A stretch of 64,000 bases of DNA from Streptomyces sp. L-9-10 (GTDB lineage: Bacteria > Actinomycetota > Actinomycetes > Streptomycetales > Streptomycetaceae). The stretch's first letter is position 1, and every line of letters begins with the position of its first letter. The notes under the pieces were generated by a model. The model was not told the origin of the DNA. It ran no database searches and saw nothing but the letters and a program-made list of their open reading frames with translations. Below are positions 43,512 to 52,030 of this stretch, one piece after another. The stretch lies in NCBI RefSeq assembly GCF_004151105.1, contig NZ_PHRF01000034.1, forward strand, positions 23,780 through 87,779, in the 5' to 3' direction. A program made the position numbers and the translations under genes.

Positions 43512-44318
43512 GTGACCGACCCGCTCGACCCGCTCGACGCGATGGCGCCGCTCGACGCGACGATACCGCTCGACACGATGGCGCCGCTCGACTCGATCGC
43601 TCCGCCGGATTCGGTCAGGTGCGTGCTCTTCGACTTCGACGGACCCGTCTGCGCGCTCTTCCGCAACCATCCGGCCCCCGGGGTGGCCGGCCGGCTGCTC
43701 GACTGGCTGCCCGCCGGGGTGCGCCACCTCGTACGGGCCGAGGACGGCGGCCCCGTGACCGATCCGCAGGTCATCCTGCGGGCGGTGGGGGAGCTCGATC
43801 CGGGCGGCGCGCTGGTGTCCGAGCTGGAGGCGCGGCTCACCGAGGAAGAGGTCCTGGCGACGGAGTCCGCCGTACCGACCCCGCGCGCGGCGGAGCTGAT
43901 ACGGGCGCTCGGCGACGCGGGCGTCGCCCTGGCGGTGACGACCAACAACTCACCGCGGGTGGTGCGGCGTTACCTCGAACGGACCGGTCTCGCCGACTGC
44001 TTCGGGCCGCACATCCACGGCCGTACGCATGACCCGCACGACCCCCGCAGACTCAAGCCGCACCCCGACTCTCTGGCGCGGGCCCTCGCGTCGACCGGCG
44101 CGGCGGCCGGGGAATCGGTGATGATCGGCGACGCGGTGGCCGACTTCCTCGCGGCCAAGCAGCTCGGCATCCGGTTTCTCGGGTACGCGACACGCGAGAG
44201 CAAGGGCGAGGTGCTGTACGAGGTGGGGGCGCGGGTGGTGGTCGATGAACTTCCCGGGAGCGTGGTCGAGTTGGCCGCACTGGCCGACCAACTCAGCCGA
44301 GATGGCCGACTGCCGTAG
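43512..44318 (+). CDS. devB: HAD family hydrolase, DevB-like
   Basis: 268 aa from GTG at 43512. HAD motif I is VLFDFDGPV (near residue 40), motif II VTTNNSP, motif III with Lys LKPHPDSLARAL, motif IV MIGDAVADFLAA: complete, so an active phosphatase of the phosphoglycolate-phosphatase type is expected. The first 35 residues are a low-complexity repeat of PLDxMAPLDxxI units absent from other HAD enzymes. Follows the GntR gene by 98 bp; probably one operon, as for devAB. Confidence 0.85.
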   Translation: MTDPLDPLDAMAPLDATIPLDTMAPLDSIAPPDSVRCVLFDFDGPVCALFRNHPAPGVAGRLLDWLPAGVRHLVRAEDGGPVTDPQVILRAVGELDPGGALVSELEARLTEEEVLATESAVPTPRAAELIRALGDAGVALAVTTNNSPRVVRRYLERTGLADCFGPHIHGRTHDPHDPRRLKPHPDSLARALASTGAAAGESVMIGDAVADFLAAKQLGIRFLGYATRESKGEVLYEVGARVVVDELPGSVVELAALADQLSRDGRLP

Positions 44319-44498
44319 CGCGGCACTCGTCGAATTCCTGTCCGGTACGGTGCGTCAGCTGCCATGACGCGCTGGTCCGAGTTGGTGAAGATGGCATAAC
44401 TTCCCACCGCCACGCCCCTCGGAGAGGTACGTTCCGCGTCTGGGGCCGCCCGTGGGACAGGCCCCGGCGGCCCGGCGGGCGGGACCGCCGACGGCATC

Positions 44499-45767
44499 AT
44501 GATCATGAGCACCGAGGGCATACGCGCGATGACAGCCGATGCGGCACCGGCATCCGAGGTCCGACGGCGAGCGGGCGAGCTGAGCCGCGACAGCCGACGG
44601 GTCATCGGCCCGCTCAACGGCTATCACCATGAGACCTACGCCTTTCCGCTGCCCGAGGAGAGCGAGCTGAGCGCACGGTTCGAGCGCGCCAAACTCCGTG
44701 CGCCCAGGCCGGGGCTGCTCTGGTTCGACCGGCGGTGCTTCGCCTCCGAGGATCTGCTGCTCACCGCGCTCCAGGGGCGTATCACCCGTATTCCGGAGAT
44801 CATCGAGGTCGGCGGGGGCGTCCATCTCCAGGGCTTCATCGAGGGCGTGACGCTGGACGGCGGCGCCCGCTGGCTGCCGGGCCGCGGCCTGCCGGGCCGG
44901 TATCCGCTGGGCCGTGGGCTGTCCCGCCGTCACCACGACCAACTGGAGTGTTTCTTCCACGAGTTGGTGTCGATCGACCCGAAGGCGCTGGAAGAGCGCG
45001 CGGTGAAGCGGGTCTGCGCGCCCGCCGACCGTACGGACGACGGGGATTCGGCCGCCTTCCTCGACCGGCTGATCGGATTCACCGAAGGCCAGGTCTACCG
45101 GCGCCACGGCGCGCCGTATCAGCGGCTCTTCGAGGAGCTGGGCGTCGACGCCGAGGCGCTCGTCCGGCTGCGGAAGCGGGCCGTCGAGCTGCGCCGGCGC
45201 CCCTTCTCGCTCCTCCACTGCGATCTGCACAGGAAGAACCTGATCGTCGACCGGCGCGGCGACCTGTGGATCATCGACTGGGAACTCGCCATGATCGGCG
45301 ACCCGCTCTACGACCTCGCCACCCATCTCCATCTGATGCGCTATCCGAGGCGGGAGGCGGCCGGGGTCGCGCACCGGTGGCAGCGGGCGGTGGAGCGGGC
45401 CAGGGAGGGGAGTTCGTACGGCTGGGAGGACGATCTCCCGCTGCTCCTCGCCTACAAACGCGTCCAGTCCGTCTACACGGACGTGATTCGTACGGCGCTG
45501 CTGCTCGGCGGGCGGCGGGTCCGGGCGCGGGGGGCGCTGCCCCGGGCCGCCTGGCGGATCCAGCGCGTGCTGGCGGCGGCGGCCCGGGACACGTCGGGCG
45601 GCGCGGATCAGGAGCTGACCGGGGCGGCCGGTGCGACGGGTGCGGCGGGTGTGACAGGTGCGGCCGGGGCCGCCGGGGTGCCGTCGTACCGGCAGGTGGT
45701 GGCCGCGTACCGCAACTGGTTCCGTACGGCCCGGCCGCCCGAGGCCCTCACGCCGTCCGCGTCCTGA
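44499..45767 (+). CDS. Phosphotransferase family protein (APH-like kinase fold)
   Basis: 422 aa from the first ATG; ATGs at 44505 and 44529 are also possible and none has a clear RBS. APH/ChoK-type kinase: N-lobe with VIGPLNGYHHETYAFPLPEE, Brenner motif LLHCDLHRKNLIVD (catalytic Asp near residue 246) and DFG-like IIDWELAMIGDPLYDLATH. The C-terminal tail has GAAGATGAAGVTGAAGAAG repeats before a conserved VVAAYRNWF. Substrate unknown; resistance cannot be inferred from the fold. Its end overlaps the convergent permease gene by 20 bp. Confidence 0.85.
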   Translation: MIMSTEGIRAMTADAAPASEVRRRAGELSRDSRRVIGPLNGYHHETYAFPLPEESELSARFERAKLRAPRPGLLWFDRRCFASEDLLLTALQGRITRIPEIIEVGGGVHLQGFIEGVTLDGGARWLPGRGLPGRYPLGRGLSRRHHDQLECFFHELVSIDPKALEERAVKRVCAPADRTDDGDSAAFLDRLIGFTEGQVYRRHGAPYQRLFEELGVDAEALVRLRKRAVELRRRPFSLLHCDLHRKNLIVDRRGDLWIIDWELAMIGDPLYDLATHLHLMRYPRREAAGVAHRWQRAVERAREGSSYGWEDDLPLLLAYKRVQSVYTDVIRTALLLGGRRVRARGALPRAAWRIQRVLAAAARDTSGGADQELTGAAGATGAAGVTGAAGAAGVPSYRQVVAAYRNWFRTARPPEALTPSAS

Positions 45768-46515
45768 ACAGCACCTTCGACAGCCCGAGCGCCAGCACCA
45801 GGAACCCGGCGCACCACGCCAGCGCCACCCAGGGGGCCGAGCCGACCGGCAGCCCCAGCAGCAGTCCGCGCAGGGACTCGATGACCGGTGTGACCGGCTG
45901 GTGGTCGGCGAAGCCGTGGAGCCAGTCCGGCATCGTGTCGATCGGGACGAAGGCGCTGCTCGGATAGGGCAGGAACATCATGAAGAAGGTGAACCCGCCC
46001 GCTGCCTCGGGGGACTTGGCGAGCAGCCCGATCGCCGCCGAGAGCCAGGAGATGGCCACGATGAAGGCGAACAGGATGCCGACGGCGGCGAGCGCGGCGG
46101 CGGGGGTGGCCGACGGGCGGAAGCCGATCAGGAGGGCGACGCCGAGGACGAGGGCCGTCGAGACGACGTTCCGGGCGACGCTCGCCGTCACATGTCCGGC
46201 GAGGATCGAGGCGCCGCCGACGTCGAGGGAGCGGAAGCGGTCGATGATCCCGCCCTTCATGTCCTCGCTGACGCTCACGGCGGTGCCGGCCGAGCCGAAG
46301 CTGGCGCAGAGGAGCAGGACGCCGGGGACGACGTACGTCACGTACCGCGTGCCGGTGTCGATGGCGCCGCCGAAGAAGTAGACGAAGATCAGCATGAGCA
46401 TGATCGGCAGCATCATCGCGGTGATGACGGCGTCGATATTGCGCCTGCTGAGACGGATGCCGCGGCCGGCCATGGTGAGGGCGTGCGTACGGGAGGACGC
46501 GAGCGCGTCAGACAT
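45748..46515 (-). CDS. ABC-2 type permease, DrrB-like
   Basis: 255 aa with six transmembrane helices. TMAGRGIRLSRRNIDAVITA precedes TM1 (LPIMLMLIFVYFFGGAI); VSEDMKGGIIDRFRSLDVGG is the E-loop (ABC-2 signature) of daunorubicin-type exporters; the last helix is FLVLALGLSKVLF. Overlaps the ATPase stop by 8 bp. With the DrrA-like ATPase it forms a drug or lipid exporter controlled by the divergent TetR. Confidence 0.9.
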   Translation of the reverse strand: MSDALASSRTHALTMAGRGIRLSRRNIDAVITAMMLPIMLMLIFVYFFGGAIDTGTRYVTYVVPGVLLLCASFGSAGTAVSVSEDMKGGIIDRFRSLDVGGASILAGHVTASVARNVVSTALVLGVALLIGFRPSATPAAALAAVGILFAFIVAISWLSAAIGLLAKSPEAAGGFTFFMMFLPYPSSAFVPIDTMPDWLHGFADHQPVTPVIESLRGLLLGLPVGSAPWVALAWCAGFLVLALGLSKVLFRTRTA

Positions 46516-47488
46516 GGGTGGGCTCCTGCTTCGTGGGGTGGCCGGGCGCCGGGGCCGTGCCCGTCAGCGCGAGGAAGACGTCGTCGAGGGTGGCGCCGCG
46601 GAGCGCGAACCGCGCCACCTCCGTACCGTCCGGATCGATCTCGTCCAGCAGGGCGCGCACCCGCGCGGCGGTGCCGTCGGTCGGCAGCCCGAGCGTGAGG
46701 CTCTCCGGCGCGTGGTGGACGGCCCGGGACGCGAGGCGGAGATAGGCCTCGCGGCTGGTCAGTACGAGGTCGAGGCGATGGCCCGCGACCCGGTTCTTCA
46801 GCTCCTCCGCCGTCCCCTCGGCGACCACCAGGCCGTGGTCGACCACCGCGATACGGTCCGCCAACTGGTCGGCCTCCTCCAGGTATTGGGTGGTGAGGAA
46901 GACGGTGGCGCCCCGCGCGGAGAGATCCCTCACGACCTGCCACAGCTCCTGGCGGCTGCGCGGGTCGAGGCCGGTGGTCGGCTCGTCCAGGAAGACCACC
47001 TGGGGCTCGCCGACCAGGCCGGCGGCCAGATCGAGCCGGCGCCGCATACCGCCGGAGTAGGTGACGGCGAGCCTGCCGCCCGCGTCCGCGAGGCCGAACC
47101 GGTCGAGGAGCGCGGCGGCGCGGCGGCGGGCGCCGGCCTGGGAGAACCCGCTGAGGCGGGCCATCATGCGGAGGTTCTCCTCGCCGGTCTGTTTCTCGTC
47201 CACGGCGGCGAACTGCCCGGTCAGGCTGATGGCGCCGCGTACCCGGCGCCGGTCGGCGACGACGTCGTACCCGGCGACCCGGGCGGTGCCGCTGTCGGCG
47301 GTGGTGAGGGTGGAGAGGATCCGGACGGCTGTTGTCTTGCCCGCGCCGTTGGGGCCGAGGAGCGCGAAGACCGTGCCGCGTTCGACACGGAGATCAATGC
47401 CGCGCAGGACTCTCACCCGCGCGTTTCCGGTTCCGTACGACTTTTCGAGGCCGAGGGCCTCGATGGCCGGTTGTGACGTCATGGACAT
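46508..47488 (-). CDS. ABC transporter ATP-binding protein, DrrA-like
   Basis: 326 aa, ATG with AAGGGGG upstream. Walker A GPNGAGKTT, Q-loop SLTGQFAAVDEKQTGEENL (the form typical of DrrA), signature YSGGMRRRLDLAAGLVG, Walker B VVFLDEPTTGLDPRSR, H-loop TTQYLEEAD. The C-terminal DUF4162-like domain ends in RGATLDDVFLALTG. Powers the DrrB-like permease; the family exports hydrophobic drugs such as anthracyclines. Divergent from a TetR gene across a 168-bp region with a symmetrical operator. Confidence 0.93.
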   Translation of the reverse strand: MSMTSQPAIEALGLEKSYGTGNARVRVLRGIDLRVERGTVFALLGPNGAGKTTAVRILSTLTTADSGTARVAGYDVVADRRRVRGAISLTGQFAAVDEKQTGEENLRMMARLSGFSQAGARRRAAALLDRFGLADAGGRLAVTYSGGMRRRLDLAAGLVGEPQVVFLDEPTTGLDPRSRQELWQVVRDLSARGATVFLTTQYLEEADQLADRIAVVDHGLVVAEGTAEELKNRVAGHRLDLVLTSREAYLRLASRAVHHAPESLTLGLPTDGTAARVRALLDEIDPDGTEVARFALRGATLDDVFLALTGTAPAPGHPTKQEPTHV

Positions 47489-47569
47489 CCCCCTTGGTGG
47501 TGCGGTCGGCGATGGTGCGGGCGGCCCGCCGTGGGTCTCTCGCGCACGGCAGGTCTATTGCATGCCTAT

Positions 47570-47607
47570 TGCGTATGACATACACGTTACTGTGTAAGGG
47601 TTACGCA
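47570..47607. promoter_or_regulatory. Nested dyad operator between the ABC exporter and TetR genes
   Basis: Outer arms TGCGTA (47570-47575) and TACGCA (47602-47607) and inner arms TACAC (47581-47585) and GTGTA (47592-47596) share the same centre (47588.5), giving a 38-bp dyad. Position between divergent exporter and TetR promoters makes it the likely TetR site. Confidence 0.7.
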
Positions 47608-47656
47608 TTACTAGGATGGACGTCAAGCGGGGAGTGGGCGGAGAAGGGCGGAGACG

Positions 47657-48457
47657 ATGACGGACCGCGGTGACGGCGCTGGTGACGGCGGTGGTGGTGA
47701 TGGCGGCGGTGCCGGCGGCACGGGGTTGCCCGCCAGCATCGAGGCCGCCTGGGGACTGCGCGAGCGCCCGTCCAAGGGACCCAAGCCCGGCATCGGCCTG
47801 ACGCGGATCGTCGACGCGGCGGTCGGTATCGCGCGGACGGAAGGGCTCGGCGCGGTCTCCATGGGGCGGGTCGCCAAGGAACTGGGCGCCTCCACGATGT
47901 CGCTGTACCGCTATGTCGCGGCCAAGGACGAGCTGTACGTCCTGATGCAGGAGGCGGCCATCGGTGAGCCCCCGGCCCCGCCGGCCCCCGGCACCGGCTG
48001 GCGCGAGGCGTTGTCCCAATGGGCCTGGGCGCAGCGCGAGGCGTATCACCGGAACCTCTGGGCGCTGCGCATCCCGATCTCGGGCCCGCCCGCCACCCCC
48101 AACTCGGTGGCGTGGTGGGAGCTGGGCCTCGGCGCCCTGGCCGGCACGGATCTGGACGACGGCACGAAGCTGTCGGTGATCCTGCTGGTCAACGGCTTCG
48201 TGCGGAACGAGGCGACGCTGATGTCGGAACTGGACACGGCCATCAAGTCGAGCGGCTTCTCGGCCCGGCAGGTCATGGCCGGCTACGAACGCACCCTCCG
48301 CAGACTGGCCGACCCGGCCCGCTATCCGGCGGTCGCCGAACTGCTGGCGTCCGGCGGCCTGGGCGGCGAGGACGACGACCCGGACGCGGACTTCACCTTC
48401 GGCCTCGACTGTGTGCTGGACGGGGTCGAGGCGCTGGTGCGGAGGCAGGGGCGGTAG
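47657..48457 (+). CDS. TetR/AcrR family regulator (TetR_C_1 type)
   Basis: 266 aa. A Gly/Asp-rich start of 22 residues, then TetR-type HTH: LTRIVDAAVGIARTEGLGAV and MGRVAKELGASTMSLYRYVA (about residues 74-93), followed by a helical ligand domain with WWELGLGALAGTDLDDGTKL. This domain variant is common in repressors next to Drr-type exporters. Divergent from the ABC genes; expected to repress them until an exported compound binds. Another ATG is not better placed. Confidence 0.9.
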   Translation: MTDRGDGAGDGGGGDGGGAGGTGLPASIEAAWGLRERPSKGPKPGIGLTRIVDAAVGIARTEGLGAVSMGRVAKELGASTMSLYRYVAAKDELYVLMQEAAIGEPPAPPAPGTGWREALSQWAWAQREAYHRNLWALRIPISGPPATPNSVAWWELGLGALAGTDLDDGTKLSVILLVNGFVRNEATLMSELDTAIKSSGFSARQVMAGYERTLRRLADPARYPAVAELLASGGLGGEDDDPDADFTFGLDCVLDGVEALVRRQGR

Positions 48458-48548
48458 CGAGGGGGACGGAGCGGCGGCGGGAGCACGGCGGGGCGGGGGC
48501 GGGGGCCGCCGGTGGCAGCGGCGCGGGGCCGGACCGGGGGCGGCGCGG

Positions 48549-49175
48549 TCAGCCGGTGGTCGCCCGGCACGCTTCCCGGGGCGAGCGGTGCCGATCCACG
48601 ATCCCCTGGACGATCCTCATCAGCCGGTCCCCCGTCTGATCGATGCTTCCGTTCTGCGTGCTGACCTGCGCGCCTTCGAGTACGAAGGTGATCTCGGCCG
48701 CCGCCTGCTCGGGGTCGGGCAGCCCCGCCCCGGCGCACATGCCGACCAGTCTGCGGGTCTGGAGGGCCTTGTGCTCCTCGATCACCTGCCGTGCGGGATG
48801 GGAGCGGTCGGGCAGCTCGGCGAGGGAATTGATGAACGGGCAGCCCCGGTGCGAGATCGCCGGCAGTCCCTCGGCGATGAAGCGGGCCATCCCCAGGATC
48901 TGCTCCCCGGGCCGGCCGGGGTATTCGGCCTCGACCCGGTCGAAGACCGCCTGGTAGTCGGCGGCGACGATCCGCAGCCACTCGGCGACCAGCGCGTCCT
49001 TGGTTCCGAAGTGCCGGTAGATCGCCATTTTGGTGGTCTCGGCCTTCTCGGCGATCGCCTGGACGCCCACCCTCCGGATCCCCTCGCTCTGGAAAAGCTC
49101 TTCCGCCGCGTCGAGGATGCGCTCGCGAGGCGGCAGTTTCGCCACCCTGCTCGGCCTTCCGGCGGTCGATGCCAT
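48549..49175 (-). CDS. TetR/AcrR family regulator
   Basis: 208 aa from the ATG at 49175 (MASTAGRPSRVAKLPPRERI); the frame is open further upstream but lacks TetR similarity there. HTH: ILDAAEELFQSEGIRRVGVQ and AIAEKAETTKMAIYRHFGTK (about residues 40-59). Ligand domain with FINSLAELPDRSHPARQVI, typical of the TetR_C_33-like group. Divergent from the amidase gene; an imperfect palindrome between them is its probable operator. Confidence 0.9.
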   Translation of the reverse strand: MASTAGRPSRVAKLPPRERILDAAEELFQSEGIRRVGVQAIAEKAETTKMAIYRHFGTKDALVAEWLRIVAADYQAVFDRVEAEYPGRPGEQILGMARFIAEGLPAISHRGCPFINSLAELPDRSHPARQVIEEHKALQTRRLVGMCAGAGLPDPEQAAAEITFVLEGAQVSTQNGSIDQTGDRLMRIVQGIVDRHRSPREACRATTG

Positions 49176-49263
49176 GACTGCTCCGTGACGTCCGGTCCGA
49201 TGTGGGCCCTCCGCTCCTGGGCCCTCCACTCCCTGTTACGGTACCAGTCCGTTCCATGAGAGA

Positions 49264-49291
49264 CCGTTGGGTATCATCAGGTACTCAACGG
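49264..49291. promoter_or_regulatory. Inverted repeat before the amidase gene (probable TetR operator)
   Basis: CCGTTGGGTA (49264-49273) and TACTCAACGG (49282-49291) are inverted repeats with one mismatch and an 8-bp spacer, 27 bp upstream of the amidase start and in the gap shared with the divergent TetR gene. Confidence 0.6.
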
Positions 49292-49317
49292 TATCGTTCG
49301 TTCCGCTGGGAGTGACA

Positions 49318-50769
49318 GTGAGAATTGCCGAGTACGTGAGCTTCGACGCGGTCGGGCTCGCGGAGCTGGTGGCCGAAGGCGAGGTGACCCCCGCCGAACT
49401 GGAAGCGGCGGCACGCGAGGCCGCGCGGGTGGTCAATCCGCGGATCAACGCGATCGTGGAGACATGGCCGGCCGACGACGAGCCCGTCCCCGGCGGCACA
49501 CCGCTGGCCGGGGTCCCTTTCCTGATCAAGGACATCGGAGTCGCCATGGCCGGCAGGCGAATGGAGCTGGGCAGCCGTCTCGCGGCGGGCAACGTCGCCG
49601 GCGCCGACTCCTCCCTGATGCGGCGCTTCCGTCGCGCCGGTCTCGTGACGTTCGGACGTACCGCGACACCGGAGATGGCCTTCAGCAACACGACGGAACC
49701 ACTGCTGTACGGCGCGACCCGCAACCCGTGGAACCCGGAGCTGAGCGCGGGCGGATCCAGTGGGGGCGCGGGCGCGGCGGTCGCGGCCGGGGTGGTCCCG
49801 ATCGCACACGCCACCGACGCCGCCGGCTCGATCCGCGTCCCCGCCGCCTACAACGGCCTCTTCGGGCTGAAGCCGACCCGTGGCCGGGTCTCCATGGGCC
49901 CCCACTTCGACGAGGTCTTCAACGGCCTGGCCGTGCACGGCGGTGTCAGCCGCACCGTCCGCGACAGTGCGGCACTGCTCGACCGGATCCGCGGCCCGGA
50001 ACCGGGGGACCCCTACTTCGCCCAGGAGCCGTCCCGGCCGTACGCGGAGGAGGTCACGCGCCCCCCGGGCTCGCTGCGGATCGGTGTCCTCACCCAGGCA
50101 TGGGGCGGACGCCGCACCACCGCACCGGTGGCCGACGCGCTCTCCCGCACGGTGCGGCTGCTCGAATCCCTCGGCCATCGGGTGGAGGAGGCCGAGGTCG
50201 GCCTCGGGGCCGACTGGGAGGAGTTCGTCCTGGCCAGTGCCCGTCAGTGGACGGCGAATCTCACGGCCTCGGTCGACGCGCTGGCCGCCGCCCTCGGCCG
50301 GCCCGTCGACTCCTCGACCCTTGAACCGCCCATCCTCGCCGGCTACCACTACGGACAGCGGGTCAGCGGTGCCCAGTTCGTCACCGCGCTCGAGATCCGG
50401 AACCGGGTCGCCCGAAGCCTGGCACGGTACTTCGACGCCTACGACCTGCTGCTCACCCCGACCGTGCCCGAGCTTCCGGTGCCCTTGGGCACCCATGCCG
50501 AGGGCGCGGAGGCGCTGGACGGCCTCGGCTGGCTGCGCCGCCTCTTCGACCTCTCGCCGTTCACCGCGCCGTTCAATGTGGCGGGCACGCCCGCCATGTC
50601 CGTACCCGTGACGGCCGACGCCGGTACGGGGCTCCCGGTCGGTGTGCAGTTCGCCGCCGGTTACGGGCGCGAAGGGCGTCTCTTCCGTCTCGCCGGACAA
50701 CTCGAACAGGCGAGCCCGTGGTCGGGCCGAACTCCCCAGGTATGGGCGGGTAACCACACGGGCCACTGA
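49318..50769 (+). CDS. Amidase (amidase signature family)
   Basis: 483 aa from GTG at 49318 with GGGAG 5 nt upstream. The Ser-cisSer-Lys triad is visible: Lys in [15 protein letters not shown] (near residue 75), the Gly/Ser-rich signature [17 protein letters not shown] (cis-Ser near 148-149) and the nucleophile Ser in [20 protein letters not shown]. Hydrolyses a carboxamide to acid and ammonia; the substrate is not predictable (family includes 6-aminohexanoate-dimer hydrolase-like enzymes). No signal peptide. Regulated probably by the divergent TetR. Confidence 0.92.
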   Translation: MRIAEYVSFDAVGLAELVAEGEVTPAELEAAAREAARVVNPRINAIVETWPADDEPVPGGTPLAGVPFLIKDIGVAMAGRRMELGSRLAAGNVAGADSSLMRRFRRAGLVTFGRTATPEMAFSNTTEPLLYGATRNPWNPELSAGGSSGGAGAAVAAGVVPIAHATDAAGSIRVPAAYNGLFGLKPTRGRVSMGPHFDEVFNGLAVHGGVSRTVRDSAALLDRIRGPEPGDPYFAQEPSRPYAEEVTRPPGSLRIGVLTQAWGGRRTTAPVADALSRTVRLLESLGHRVEEAEVGLGADWEEFVLASARQWTANLTASVDALAAALGRPVDSSTLEPPILAGYHYGQRVSGAQFVTALEIRNRVARSLARYFDAYDLLLTPTVPELPVPLGTHAEGAEALDGLGWLRRLFDLSPFTAPFNVAGTPAMSVPVTADAGTGLPVGVQFAAGYGREGRLFRLAGQLEQASPWSGRTPQVWAGNHTGH

Positions 50770-50877
50770 GGAACGCGTGCCGGCCGAGGGTGAGGAGGGC
50801 GGTGAGGCGCTGCCGCACGAACGGCGAGAGGCGGGCCAGCAGACCGGGCTCGCGGCCGGTGTGAGGCCGACCGCGCC

Positions 50878-51018
50878 GAGCGGGTGAAGGCGGAGAACCC
50901 GCTGGGCCGGGTCGCGGAGGCCGAGGAAGTGGCGGCCGCGGTGCTCCACCTCGCCTCGCCCGCCGCCGGGGCGGTGGTCGGCACCGACCTGGTCATCGAC
51001 ATTGGGTCATCGGCCTGA
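50878..51018 (+). pseudogene. C-terminal remnant of a short-chain dehydrogenase/reductase
   Basis: 47 codons in frame: NPLGRVAEAEEVAAAVLHLA followed by SPAAGAVVGTDLVIDIGSSA, stop. This is the classical SDR C-terminus (NPLGR-x-xxxEEVAxAVxFLxS...G..L.VDGG). The rest of the gene, including the Rossmann and YxxxK parts, is absent; the 108 bp before it (50770-50877) show no matching frame. A decayed neighbour of the amidase. Confidence 0.75.
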
Positions 51019-51046
51019 CGGTCCGGACGCGTGCTCACGGGCGATC

Positions 51047-51079
51047 GAGGGCGGCGCCCCCTGGTGGGGCGCCGCCCTC
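51047..51079. terminator. Perfect 14-bp hairpin
   Basis: GAGGGCGGCGCCCC (51047-51060), loop CTGGT, GGGGCGCCGCCCTC (51066-51079). It lies 22 bp beyond the stop of the minus-strand inhibitor gene and can end transcripts from either side. Confidence 0.8.
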
Positions 51080-51100
51080 CTGTGTCCGACGGGCCGCGGG

Positions 51101-51484
51101 TCAACCGCAGTTGACCCAGGTGTTGGACTTCATGTAGTGGGACACGGTGTCGGAGGTCCTGTATCCCTTCGAGATGATTCCGCTGGAGCCGTTGTGGTTC
51201 GTCGCCGAGAACCACTTGAAGTCACAGGAAGTGCCGCGGTTGTACCACGACTTGAAGGACTGGAAGACCGGGTACTGGGTCAGGTTCGTGTTGGTCCCCG
51301 CGACCTGCTGCCGGTGGCCGGTGTAGTTCTGCCCGGACCAGACGCAGAAGTAGCCGGACGGGCAGTCGGCGGCCGCCCGCGGAGTGGCCTGTGCCGCACC
51401 GGCGACACCCGCGCTTCCGGTCAGCAGTCCACCGGTCAGCGCGATGCCGCCGGCCACGGCCGCGAACTTCTTGGTCATGCGCAT
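51101..51484 (-). CDS. Secreted peptidase inhibitor family I36 protein
   Basis: 127 aa, ATG with AGAGGAGAC upstream. Signal peptide about residues 1-30 (KKFAAVAGGIALTGGLLTGS, then AGVAGAA). Mature domain CPSGYFCVWSGQNYTGHRQQ is the crystallin-like fold shared by I36 inhibitors such as the S. nigrescens metalloproteinase inhibitor SMPI. Four Cys in the mature part (ADCPSGYFC, GTSCDF, WVNCG) allow two disulfides. Extracellular; inhibitory activity is inferred. Followed by a strong terminator. Confidence 0.88.
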   Translation of the reverse strand: MRMTKKFAAVAGGIALTGGLLTGSAGVAGAAQATPRAAADCPSGYFCVWSGQNYTGHRQQVAGTNTNLTQYPVFQSFKSWYNRGTSCDFKWFSATNHNGSSGIISKGYRTSDTVSHYMKSNTWVNCG

Positions 51485-52030
51485 GCTGTTGTCTCCTCTG
51501 GGACGTGGGTGGGCCGACCGCACCGGCCGGCTCGCCAATGACACTGCGGGGCGGGGAACGGTGGCCGCCACGGGCGCCGCCGAAATGACGCTTTTACGGG
51601 ACGTCCCACGCGCTGACCTACGGAGACGCGGTCCCGTGTGACCGGACGGAGGGACGGTGGGAAGCGACGCGACCGGGGCCGCGACCGGGGCCGCGACCGT
51701 CGCGCCCTACGCCTGCGCGCCGTTCATGATTCCTTGTGACAAATCGTGACCTTCACGTCCGGCTACCACCCCCTGGGCCGCCCGCTCCTGGCCCGAACTC
51801 TCGCCCATCTGGGCAGACCGGACGCCACGGTCACCCCTGACCACCGGCTACCGGGTTTCGGGCGCCGTCGTGAAGCTCGCCAATCGGCTGCTCGCCTCGC
51901 TGGATCCGGACGGAGCGTAGACGCTCTTCCTACCGGCCGGGAGGAAGAGCGCCGCGCCGTCGTTCGTCGCCGACGTGGCGGGGCTCGCCCGGCTCGCCCG
52001 GCCCGAGCGGCCCAGGTGTCCCCGAGCGGC
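51485..52030. other. 545-bp region without a supported gene; possible decayed gene
   Basis: GACCGGGGCCGC is tandemly repeated near 51670-51698. From 51746 one plus frame reads TFTSGYHPLGRPLLARTLAH and, after a one-base shift near 51838, TTGYRVSGAVVKLANRLLAS and a stop at 51918; protein-like but unrecognised. Probably a remnant. The left part must contain the promoter of the inhibitor gene. Confidence 0.4.

Noticed and set aside
44499..45767. Aminoglycoside resistance gene
   Set aside because: The kinase fold is shared by many choline, homoserine and maltose kinases; nothing specific for aminoglycosides is visible.
51746..51918. A real gene in the gap between the I36 inhibitor and the sigma factor
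   Set aside because: Protein-like segments exist in two different frames but need a frameshift, have no ribosome-binding site and match no family I know; kept only as a possible remnant.
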